Shown here in pieces: positions 12,401-24,400 of a DNA stretch of 64,000 nt. The stretch's first letter is position 1, and the number at the start of each line of letters is the position of its first letter. The stretch covers positions 2,666,001-2,730,000 of the forward strand of contig NC_067305.1 of NCBI RefSeq assembly GCF_020740795.1, in the 5' to 3' direction. The notes under the pieces were generated by a model, which did no database searches, was not told the DNA's origin, and was given only the letters and a program-made list of their open reading frames with translations. The position numbers and the translations under genes were made by a program. Origin of the DNA: Apus apus (lineage: Eukaryota; Chordata; Aves; Apodiformes; Apodidae).

Positions 12401-15400
12401 CTGGGTATGAATTGTGGAAAAGACTGCTGTGCAGCTGCTTGATGGTGTGTGTGGAATGAGGCATGTGGGATGCGTTCATGTAAATACTGAATGTACTGGA
12501 AAGCTCTGGGTGGTTTGCAGGAGAGTCTCTTTGACCACATTTGGAGTTTTCAGCTTGAAATGCACCAGATAATAGCAGGAAATGTCCTGTCAATATTTAT
12601 AATACACCAGTCGTGTGCAACATTTGCAGTTTGTGGAGGGGGGGGAGGGGAAAGGAAGGATTTTCTTCCATCCTGCACTGCAAACACAGAGCAGCTTCTG
12701 CAGCAGGTGGAACAAAACCAGTGAGGTGCAGATGATCCCCCCCACCCCCAACATGCATACAAACTGGGGATTTCTTCAGGGAAAGTGCCCTTGGGAAGTT
12801 CAAAAGCCTGGGGAGCTCTTCCCATTCAGCAGCGTGCATATTGAAAAGGATTTTACAAACTGAGGCATCCTTGTGCCGTTGGGTTTAATCTTTGCTCAGT
12901 GCCCACAGAGATCCTGGGAATTCAGAAGTTGTTCCTTCTCTACATAAAGGATGATGCTTTTCTTAATATTGATACTTACAGTACAGTTGCTTCCCACAGG
13001 AGGTAGGATCAAGCAGACTAGTGGATAAAGCTTGAGAGTGTTTTTCTGGGATGACTTGAACAGCTTTAAACAGACAATTGTCAGTCAGAATCCTTGTCTG
13101 TGCATTTCTCTTGCTATGAAAAGCCATGAGTTTCTGATCAATGATATGTTAACTTCAGGCACTTTAGGTCCTAATAGTTTAATTTCTAGCTTTCTGATCT
13201 CATGCTGAAAACTATGAATGCAACACTTAGTGATTTATTTGGGATTTTCAGGAGTGACTGTTTGAATCCTCTGCCTTCGGGTGCTTGCCAGACTTCTTCC
13301 CTTTTCCCAAGATCTTTCTTGTTTTTAGGAGGAGCCAAAAAAGGTTTGTTTCACATACGACCTGTTCTTAAATTTGGAGGGAAATCCACCTGTGAACCAC
13401 CTTCGTTGTGAGAAACTGACTTTCAACAATCCCACCAAGGAATTCAGGCGCAAACTCATTAGGGCTGGAGGGGTAAGTGCTGGAGATCTGGAGGGGTTCT
13501 GCTAAAACAGAGGTCTTGGTTTATTCTGGGGGTTTCTTCTCAGTTCCAGCCCAGCAGGCTGCAGTTTTCCACGTCCATCTAAAGGATCATCCAGCCAATT
13601 TTTACTCCTGGTTATACAACTGAAGCACTTGAGGCAGAACTAAACCATTGGTGGTGTGATTGGTGACACTTCACTTTCAATTTAAATGTGATCATTAATA
13701 TCAAAGCACTATAACCCCTCTGGAAATAGAGGTCTTCTGTGGATGCTGCAGCCTGCCCATCAGGCAGTTACAGTTATCTGTGACCTTCCTAGTGTTATGA
13801 GCTGTATCAGTATCAAAAAGCTCAAGAAAAAAGAGAGGCTTCCAGTCTATCTATACTCATTTTTGCCACAGGAAAGCTTAATACTTTGTGTTTCCTGGTC
13901 CATAAGTGTCCTCTAAACCTGAGCTCAGCTGCTTGTGGCTTAGGAGATAAAAAAAATAAGGAAAAATGTTTAGAATATAGGGTGAAAGTGGGTGTGGGAG
14001 GCAAAAATAGGTATAGTTTTGAAGGCACAATAAGATAGGGGTTGGTACAGTGCATAAAGTTTTTAACCAGACAGAGGATGTCATGACTGAATTCTGAGAC
14101 ACCCTCTGTTTATAGTCATATATAATTATCCTCTGTTTAAGGACTTGATATTCAAGATGGTCTTAATTGCTGGCAGAATTTTCCTCTGGGGAAAAAAAAA
14201 AAAAAAAGAAGACAACATAATTTTAGCCTGAGAAAGTAAAAAAATTGTGGGGAAATTTGTCAGTAGTAAATCCCAGGAGTGACAAGTATTCCAAGCTGAT
14301 CTGTCCAGGAATTCTACTTTGTGCCAGTGCTTTTTTGGACTGGGCACAAAGTGGAAGGTGCTTCTTTCAGCCACAGGGTGAAATCTTTTCTAGAGTATGA
14401 TTTGCTTTCTAGGATTTTCCTGCTCTATTATTGTATTCCTTATGTGTTGAGGTGTTTTATCTGAGGATTACTTTCGATGCTATTCAACTAGTGGAAATTT
14501 TCCACAGGATTATTCTGGCAGGACAGAGGGGAAGGAAGGAGGAAAGTGATTCATGAAACTCACTGCTTGTTGTTAAGATCTTGTCGAGGGAGAGACCCAA
14601 GGCCTGATTTTCTCTGGATTTTCTCTGGTTTTTATTTGTTCTGAATGAGTTAATTCACCTTCTCCTAAATTGATGAAGTCTTGCTCATTCCTTCCAGCTT
14701 TACCTTCTCCCCTTTTGCAGGATAAGAGCATTTGCAGCAGAACACACAGTTCTTGTCCAGAGCTTTATTGCCTGCTTGTGCTCAGAATCTTGACGTTCCC
14801 TTTGGGAAAAATACTTGATATTGCAAGTTGCCTTTCATATTTGTTTTTCTTGGTTTAATGTCCTCTATTTGAGGAGTTACACTGCCTAGACAATATATTT
14901 TTATGGCCTTTAAGCTGGGGAAAAAAAAAACATACAAAAGATGAATAATAGGGTGTTAATTGAGCAAGTGGCTTAACATAATCATGTGTTAATAGTCCAC
15001 ATGACTTCACTCATATATAATTTTTTCTCCTCTTTTCTTACCAGGTGATGGTAATGCCAGAAGGAGCAGAAACTGTTTCAAGGCCAAGCCCTGATTATCC
15101 AATGTTACCCACAATACCACTCTCTGCCTTCTCTGATCCCAAGAAGACCAAACCATCCCATGGGTCAAAGGTCAGCAATACATGTTTTTGTGTCATCCTG
15201 AAGTGAAAAGTCTTTCAGGACTTGAAGATGGGAGATTTAGCAGGATATTTTTTAGCGTGAGGGTGGTGAGAGCCTGGCCCAGGTTGCCCAGGGAAGCTGT
15301 GGCTGCCCCATCCCTGGCAGTGTTGAAGGGCAGGTTGGATGGGGCTTGGAGCAGCCTGGGCTGGTGGGAGGTGTCCCTGCCCATGCAGGGGAGTTGGATC

Positions 15401-18400
15401 TAGATGATCTTGAAGGTCCCTTCCAACCCAAACCATTCCATGATTGTGTGACTTACTGCTAAGAGCTTGTTTAGCAGCTGCTTCTGGCTGCTTCTAATTC
15501 CAAAAATGTCCTCCTTGTGCTCTGCAGTTCACTCACTAATGGTCTGGAACTCATCATCATTTAGGAGGCCTTTTTATGATTTGCCAGACTTCTCTCCAGG
15601 GAAATTTTGAAAAGAAAATTAAATGTCCAAGACTGGGTTGTGTTGTGGTTTGTTTTTTTTTTGTGAGCCTTGTCTTCCTCCTGATCTGCTGTAGCACATA
15701 AAGTTGAATGAAAATCTCTCTGATTGTTCTGACTTGGATTCTTGATACTGAAGATGAATTATGTGGATCTTTCATTGTCTGTCATGTGAAGCTCTACCCT
15801 GAGTCCTTGTGTTTCTTTGCAGCAAGGCTGAGGAGAGGATCAGAACTTCCTCTGTCATTAGAACTATTTAAGATAGTGGTGTGAGGAACACAAAATAGTC
15901 TGTGCTTGGTCAACCTAGTGATTTCCATCTTAGATAATTGCATCCAGCAGTTTCTAGTTGTTGAGACTTCTGAAGCAGCTCAAGTTTTCTCTTTTTTCTT
16001 TTGTGAAATGAAGCTGGTTTTGTGTAATTCTGCACAGGAGAAACAATCCACAGGCAGTGCCTTTTGTAGCAGATTAGACACACTTTATCAGTCTGAATAG
16101 TCCCAAATATTAACAGCAATTCATTGGTTGGTGTAATTCAATTCTGATATCTGGTTTGTTCAGGGCTCTAAACACTTCTGGTGCTTTGGTCATGCTTTCT
16201 GATGTTGATGTTATGAAACAGAATAAAGATCACTTATCTCTTAGTGGCTGATTTAATTTTGGTCAGGAATGAAGCATTAGAAAATACAGAAGACACAAGA
16301 GAGAAAAGGGCTCTGACCCAAGCTTTGGAAATTGCCAGTAGCTGAAGAGACACTGGTCTCCTGCTGCTTTTTCTCCAGGTTGCCCTCAGAGCTACATGTG
16401 TGTCTGCATCTCAGGCTGTCCAGTTCATGCCCCTGTGCTCCCCAGGAGACCCACTTCTTGAAGTGTGTTGAGTTCACAAGCAGTTGGCAAAGGGAAAGAC
16501 TCCTTGGCCAGCAGGCCAAGGGAGGAGATTCTCCCTCTTTATTTGGTTCACATGAGACCCCGTCTACAGCACTGTGTGCAGTTCTGGAGCCCCCAACATA
16601 AGAAGGACACGGAGCTCCTGGAGAGAGGCCAGAGGAGGCCACAGAGATGATCCAGGGGCTGGAGCAGCTCTACTCTGGAGACAGGCTGGGAGAGTTGGGG
16701 TGTTCAGCCTGGAGAAGAGAAGGCTCCAGGGAGACCTGAGAGCACCTTCCAGTGCCTGAAGGGGCTCCAGGAAAGCTGGGGAGGAACTTGGGACAAGGGC
16801 AGGAGGGAGAGGACAAGGGGGGATGGATGAAAACTGGCAGAGGGAGATTGAGGTGAGACATGAGGAGGGAATTCTGGAGTGTGAGGGTGGTGAGAGCCTG
16901 GCCCAGGTTGCCCAGGGAAGCTGTGGCTGCCCCATCCCTGGCAGTGTTGAAGGGCAGGTTGGATGGGGCTTGGAGCAGCCTGAGCTGGTGGGAGGTGTCC
17001 CTGCCCATGCAGGGGGTTGGAACTAGATGATCTTGAAGGTCCCTTCCAACCAACCCGTTCTATGATTCTAAGATGATTCTGTGATTGGTGTCTTAAGGCT
17101 CTTACTAAAGGTGATAAAATGCCACAAATCAGAGACTTTGGCTCTCGTGGCTGTGGGGACCTCCAGTGTTTTGGTCAAGTTGCAGTGTGGTTCACGTGGT
17201 GAGTTGGGGGTCAGGCCGCAAATATAAATTGTATTTGCCACAGATATGATTCAACCTTAAAAAAAAATCTCTGTAGTTGCTGGTTTTTTTCCCCTAAAAT
17301 ATGAAGTATGACTTTGTGTAATGTAGCCAGAGTGAGTTTCCCCTTATTTGGCTTCAAATGTTAACCCTGTAGATAAAATATCAACTACACATCTATAGAT
17401 GTTTATAGATCTCCCTTTATAGTCCATGGAAAGTAACAGGCATTTAGGAAACATGTTTCATCCTGTCCTAATGGAGATGTTGGAAGTCCCTGCTGTCAAT
17501 TTCTGTCCCTCAGCTTTAGGGAAATCTAGATGTCTACCTCAGAGGTAGGTAGGTACATTAGGGGTCTGTGGATGGATGTCTACACTAAACAAATGCTTCG
17601 GTGTGATTTATGGGAATGTTTTGTAGTTCTGTGCAGAGCTTCAGTTCCATACCAAGTTTGCATGTTTCTGTTGCTGAATTGTAGGATGCAAACAAGGAAA
17701 GCAGCAAAGCATCCAAGCCACACAAAGTAACCAAGGAGCACAGAGAGAGGCCAAGGAAAGACTCTGAGAGCAAAAACTCCTCCAAAGACCTTGAAAGAGA
17801 ACAAAACAAGCCTTTGAAGGACTCCTCCAGAAAACCAACTGAGAACAAACTGCCTAAGGAGGAGAAGGCACCTCCAAAAGCTGCTTTCAAGGAACCAAAA
17901 CTGGCCGTGAAGGAGACCAAACTGGAGAACACTTCTCCTAAGGGTGGGCCACAGCCGGAGTTAAAGTCTTCCAGCAAGAGGCCCTCCAACGTGGAGTCAC
18001 CAAAGCCTAGTGCCAAAAAACAAAAAAAGAGTAGCTCCAAAGGGGTAAAGAATATCCTAGGGACATCTCCCAGAACCTCGTCTTCCTCATACCCAGAGAA
18101 GAAGCAAACCAAGGAGAAGATGAATGCCAAAGTGGAAAAGGTAAAATCTGAAAATGAGGCCAAGGAGATCAAAAAACCTGTGGAAATGGAGGAGTCCAAT
18201 TCAGAGGATGAAACTTCCTTCAAGTCAGAGGTGGGTAGGGATTTGTCCTTTACCAGAATTTTGAAACATGCTGCTTAAATCACTGCATGAAAAAGATGTT
18301 GAAAAATATGCCCTCAGATAAGATAGAGAACCAGACTGGCCAATGCTGAGCCTGGGCTGTATCTCAAATAAAAAACCTCTTTGAAAATCCTATCACTGTG

Positions 18401-21400
18401 AATTGCTACTGCTGCCTGGTTACCTCATGCTCCAGTTCTGATTGGATTTATCTGCAGGCAGAGTTACCCAGAAGTCAGAATTTAAGGCTCATTAATCCCT
18501 TGCAGTGACATTTATAGAGCTAGAGTAGGTGTAGATACACTTTCTACCTGCTTATGATAACAGAATGTTTTCGAAGGTGATCTTAATTCAGAGAAGGAGT
18601 CAATAATTTCAGCTGAAAAAAAAAAGTATTAAAATGTAAATAAACTCCCTTATTCCTGACACAGCCTGTAAGAAATGTTCTGTTGCCTGAAGTTCAAAAT
18701 CCAACCACATGCCACTAAACCTAAATAAGTTGTGTTGTAAAATATGAAACAAATTATTTTATTGCCTTTTTTTAAAAGCTATCTAAATATTTTCTTTTTC
18801 TTTTTACAACCAAGAACTTTCCTCATCCTCTGTCTCCTAAAAATCATTGGCCAAAAGAAGGAAAAGAGGAAAAGGAGGAGGGGAAAGACACAACTTAAAT
18901 CCAAACTCTCTCTCCTTTTTACTTCTATATTTTTGGAATTGCTGTAAAGAAGCTGTATCTTCTGTGGCATTCATAGGATAGTGTCACAGGAATTTCTGAA
19001 CTGCTCCCTGTTGACTACTTTTAGAAAGATTTGTTTTACTAGAATAAATCTTCTAAGGATAATTCATGTTGCCAATTGATCAGCACCATGATGCAGTAAC
19101 TATTAATGAGCTTATTTCAGAAGGGATTTTTTTCTTTCAAAGGCCTTCCAGGGGAGGAGTTTATCAGGGAAGTGTTAATTCGAGTTACTCTGCAAGGGTT
19201 TAATCCAGATAGATCAAATGGTGGTTTTATTTCTTTTAAAATTAGTTTTATTATTTATTTTTATGTAGTGAGAGAAAAAGGGGTGATGGCTTAAAATTGG
19301 AAGAAGGAGATTTAGGTGAGACACGAGGAGGAAATTCTGGAGTGTGAGGGTGGTGAGAGCCTGGCCCAGGTTGCCCAGGGAAGCTGTGGCTGCCCCATCC
19401 CTGGCAGTGTTGAAGGGCAGGTTGGATGGGGCTTGGAGCAACCTGGGCTGGTGGGAGGTGTCCCTGTCCATGCAGGGGGTTGGATCTCGATGATCTTGAA
19501 GGTCTTTCCAACCCAAACCATTCTGTGATTCTATGATTCTGTGTTGCTTATACATTAAAGAGAGGCAGCTCCTCTCCACTTCTGGCCTTGTGCCTGAAGT
19601 GCATCCGTGTGTAGGAAGCCTGTTGGTGCTGCAGGAGAGGATGTACTGGGCTCTCACTGGGAGCTGCTGTACTCTGCTGGTCTCTGCTGAGTCCCTCAGC
19701 TCTGGTTCTGCAATACTCCTTGGTGTCCTCCATCCCCTGGGACTTTCCGTGCAGCTGTGAGCTGGTCGGGCTGCTCAGACTGTTTCCTGCAACCACAGAG
19801 CTGTGGTTGTGGTTCCACTGGGTCTGCTGCAGCCCAGTCCTGCCCCCACCAAGCTTCCTATGCTTCTGTGTCCTCTCTTGCACCAGCTCTTGTGTCTGTT
19901 GGATGCATGACAGAGGTATTTGGGTGCTAGCCCAGGAGGAGGGGAGGAGGAAAACTCTGTGTGATGGAGGGGGAACCATGGCAGCTGCTGGTCAGATCAG
20001 GTTAGGTTTCTGTGGAACTTGAAGCTTAAGGGTGTAACTGCATAATGCCTTGGCATCAGCAGAGAAGACTGAGGGTGCCTTTTCACCCTAGGGGTGTTCT
20101 TTCTGCTGCAGTTTTCCTCCATGGCTGGTGCTGGTGCAGCTGGTGGAGCTGTGTGGTAAGCCACATCACTGGAGTGAAGGAGCAGCTGGAGGTGGAGCAG
20201 GGCCCGGAAACTCTTAAATCAGCTTTGCTGCTGCAGCCAAGGGGTTGTGCAACGTGCTCTGGGGCTGCAGCTCCACCAGGCCTTTCAGCTGACATCTTTG
20301 CAGGCTGCTGGTGAAAGGAACAGTCTTGCTCTCGTTTGTGCTGCTGGCATGAGAGCTCGTGTGGCTTTGCAGTGGGCTGGAGGAGTTTCTTCTTCCATTT
20401 CAGCTCCTGCTGAGAGTTAGTTGTTCTTTGCATCTACTGTATGAGGAAAAGCTGGGATAGCTGGGGCTGCTCAGCTGAGAGAAATGGAGGCTGAGGGGGG
20501 ATCTGATCAGCGCTTGTAAATATCTCCAGGGTGTGTCAGGAGGATGGGGCCAGACTCTGCTCAGGGGTGCCCAGTGACAGGACAAGGGGCAATGGGCACA
20601 AACTGGAGCACAGGAGGTTTCGCCTGAATGTGAGAAAATACTTCTTTCCTGTGAGGGTACCAGAGCCCTGGGACAGGCTGCCCAAGGAGGCTGTGGAGTC
20701 TCCATCCCTGGAGACATTCCAACCCCACCTGGATGTGTTCCTGTGGGATCTGCTCTAGGGGATCCTGCTCTGGCAGGGGGTTGGACTGGGTGATCTCCAG
20801 AGGTCCCTTCCAACCCCCCCACTCTGGGATTCTGTGATTCCTGGTTTGTTGGTTTTTTTTTTTTCCTTTTTTTTTTTTTTTCTTTCCTTCCCCCAAGTCC
20901 AGTTCCCTGAACTGGCCTCATGCTTGGCTGCCTAAATGCTTGTGCTGACAAAAGAGAGGCTGAGATGTGAGGGCAGGATTGCTGGTTCCCATTGTTGGTA
21001 TTTGCTTTTGTCATTTCAGGGTGACAGTAACTGCAGCCTGGGCAGGCAGAGCATGTCCCCCTGGGTGGGTACAAATAGCTGAGAGGGTTAACAGCAAAAG
21101 GAGAGTTAGGGGCTGTACAGCTTCCAGCTTCTTAGCTCTTGTTAAGTCATTTTCAGGGAGCACCTGCTGGATTATCAGCAATGAAGGGATGTTAGGATTG
21201 AATCCATGGGGGGCTGTGCTCCCTTAGCTTGAAAATATTCCTCTTGGCTTGCATGTTGAAATGTTTCTAAACCAATAGGGCTGCTGCAGTGCCAATATAT
21301 CACCTCTTGGAATTGTCAAATTATTCTCCTTTGCTACTGAATCCTTCACAAGGGTTGTAATACCCTTTTTTGACATTTTTCTCCTGCCTTCTTACAGGTG

Positions 21401-24400
21401 AATAAATGCAACTCTGAACAATAATTGGGTGATAAATTATGAAGAGTGGTGGTATTGGGATGAAAGTCCTGCTGCTGCTTTCACTTATTAATGCCCCAAA
21501 CTGCTGATGTGCCTCATTCTACCAGTTCACAGTGTTTTAATAGTATTAACACTTCCTGTAATAAAGTGTATTGATCAGTGGGAATGTGTGATTTTTCTAG
21601 CCTTGAGGATTTGGCAGTGGAAGTAATAGCTGGATTTCCAGGACTGGTGCAGTGAAATTGAAATGCTGAATTTCCAGGGAATTACTTTGTATACAAAAAA
21701 AAAAAAAAAACAAGAAAAAAGGGAAGCTAATATTACAGTCGATTGAGAATCTTGAAACTAGATTCCCCCCCCAAAAAAAAAACCCCAACCTTTTAAGATT
21801 ATTGTGCAGGATTGAGCCTTCTCTGCCACCTTGTGGTCCCTTAAGCTAAAGCATATGATTGCTGCACAGTATCTGGGTTTAGGTTAAAACCATTTCTAGC
21901 ACTAAAACTGTGTCTCTGGAGGCTGTTACCAGCACTAGTTCACTCTGTCTTTTGACTCCCTCTCCCTGCAGATTTTGCTCCTGGCATTTCAGCTGAACCT
22001 TGCCAGCCAGTGGAGCTGGTTTCACTGGAGTTTCCCTGGTTTTTGTTCTTTTTTTTCACAATAAAGCTGGAAGCAGCACAGTGGAGAGCTCAAACTGGTG
22101 GGGAAACAACTGGTTTGAGGGTAAAGTAATAAATGAGAACTAATTTTTGAGTCCAGGGAGCTAGTTAGGACAGGCATTCTTCCCACATTGAGTGGTCAGT
22201 CTGAGGTGTTGAGAGGGTGTTGGTGGGTTACATGAAGTAACCCTTTTTAAGAGGGCTTGGATAGTTGTTCTAGGCTGTGCTGCTCATCTTCCACACTTCC
22301 AAGGGAGTGGGTTTTTTCACTTTAGCATTTTTCAGCTGCTCTGTTTCATCCCTTGAGGCTATTTGAAACCAGTGGCAGGGAGGGTTTTGGTGGGAGCTGT
22401 TGGAGTGCTGAGCTGCAGTGTCAGAAATGTGGGCTTTTTGTGTATTTTCTTCAATCCAAGGACTGTGTTCAGTGATGTATGATGTTGAAATGCTTCTGTC
22501 TCACTGTGCTCTGTGCTGGTTTTCCAGATTAGAAAGGTTAAGATTCTTTTTTTTCTTTTCCCTTTTATGGGGGGTTAAGTCTGTCCAGTCCAGCCCTTCC
22601 AACTCCAGCTCCAGCTCCGACTCCAGCTCAGACTCTGACTTCGAGCCATCTCAGAACCACAGTCAAGGTGTGTTGCAAGAAATAACATTTGTTAAAATCT
22701 TCCTTGCAGAACCTTAAACAGTTCATGAGAATGAGATCAGATTTCCCAGCACTGTGTCTCAGGCTAATACAGCTCCTTGTATACAACACTTGAGCAAGAA
22801 AAGCCAATCATGTCACAGTGTCACCATGAGCAAGTATTTTTCTTGTCTTGGCAGTTAATTTATGGGTAGATTATCTCTCTGGATTTTTTTCTTTCCCTGT
22901 TGGCTTTTGTTTCTGCCTCAGTTTATAAATGTGTTTGCTCCTGCTTGATCTATAGTGTCTCCAGAATATGTCCCCTCCAGTCTCATATATGTTTTATTAA
23001 AAATTATAAATGTGACATTCATCACTATGCCAGTGTCTTAACACTGCTTCTTTTTCAGATAGCTCTCTCAGAGAGAGACATTGTGGCAATAGTAGATGTT
23101 CTAACCTTAGTAAACGTTGTGTTGCTACAAATACTGTCTCTTGAGTAACATTTAAAATTGTCCCCAGTGTGAAAAATGTCCTTTTTGTTTTCATTTCAGA
23201 TGAGAGTAGGAGGATGTGGGGGGAGGCTGAGGTGGCTTTATGGCAGTTGTAAAGTCTGTCAGTTCTGTTTTAATTTTGAGGCTGGAACGCAGAGACTTTT
23301 CAGCAACATCTTTGTGCAAAGTGAAAACAGGGACATCTTAATGAGAAATCTTGGTGTGTCTTCCTAATAACTCACCCAGGTCAGACCAGGGTGGGTTTCT
23401 GCTGCAAGTGTCCTGGTGCTGAATTGCTTTCTCTCCCTGATGCCAGGGCCCCTGCGCTCCATGGTGGAGGATCTGCAGTCGGAGGAGTCAGACGATGATG
23501 ACAGCTCCTCTGGAGAGGAGGCAGCAGTCAAAGCAAACCCCGTCAGCCGCGATTCCAGGTGGTAACAAATTGGGAAGAAAAACAATGTTTGTCTGCCTTT
23601 TTTGCCCTGGGTGTTTGGTGTGTTTGTGTGGCCTGTGTTCAGAGGTGGGGCTGCGAGTGAGAGGGAGGTGTGAGGAGCAGAGATGGGGCAGATGTGGGGA
23701 CACAGGGGGGCTGGAGATAGCAGGGTGAGAAGGGAATGGGATGAGGAGAGATCATCCCAGCTCAAAGGGAGGAAGCCCCTGGGAAGTGGCATGTGTTGAG
23801 CTTGCAGGTGTTAGCAACTGAGCCCCCTAAGACAGTCACCTAATTGTCACCTTCAGATCTCTGCTGGGCTGAATGGCCTGGGACTCCTTTGATCTGCAGA
23901 GATGAGAGGAGAGTGGTGGAAGCTGCAGCAAGTGTGCTGCTCACTGCCTGGGGCTGAGGCAACAGCAGGAAGCCTGGGTCTGCCCCAAGTTTCTGCTGGC
24001 AGTTGGTGACCTGACTCGTGGGGCACTTGGTTAACAGCTCTTTCCTGCTTTAGGCAATGGAAATAGTTGAATTAGATGGTTAGAGGGATGAAGCATCTGC
24101 CCCATGAGGAAAGGCTGGGAGAGCTGGGGCTGTTTAGCTGGAGAGGAGGAGGCTGAAGGGGAATCTCATCAGTGCTTGTGAATATCTCCAGGGGGTGTCA
24201 GGAGGATGGGGCCAGACTCTGCTCAGTGGTGCCCATGGACAGGACAAGGGGCAATGAGCACAAACTGGAGCACAGGAGGTTTCACCTGAATGTGAGAAAA
24301 TACTTATTGACTCTGAGGGTACCAGAGCCCTGGGACAGGCTGCCCAAGGAGGTTGTGGAGTCTCCATCCCTGAAGACATTCCAACCCCACCTGGATGTGT

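Larger units (their letters stand above)
3418..13328 (+). other. MLLT1: MLLT1 intron of 9.9 kb
   Basis: The largest visible intron splits the YEATS domain. It contains CR1 pieces at 6,801, 7,150, 9,153 and 11,834, T-rich runs near 5,050-5,150, and a 19-bp tandem duplication at 8,729-8,766. The rest is unassigned unique sequence. Confidence 0.8.
18231..22579 (+). other. MLLT1: MLLT1 intron of 4.3 kb
   Basis: Holds two CR1 copies (19,290 and 20,438), a T-rich run (20,851-20,882) and an A run (21,697-21,712). Open frames between 19,530 and 20,430 resemble no protein I know and cross both strands, so I treat them as chance. Confidence 0.75.

Noticed and set aside
17585..18223. 212-codon frame on the minus strand
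   Set aside because: Exact antisense of the large MLLT1 exon; Ser/Phe/Leu-rich shadow with no independent evidence.
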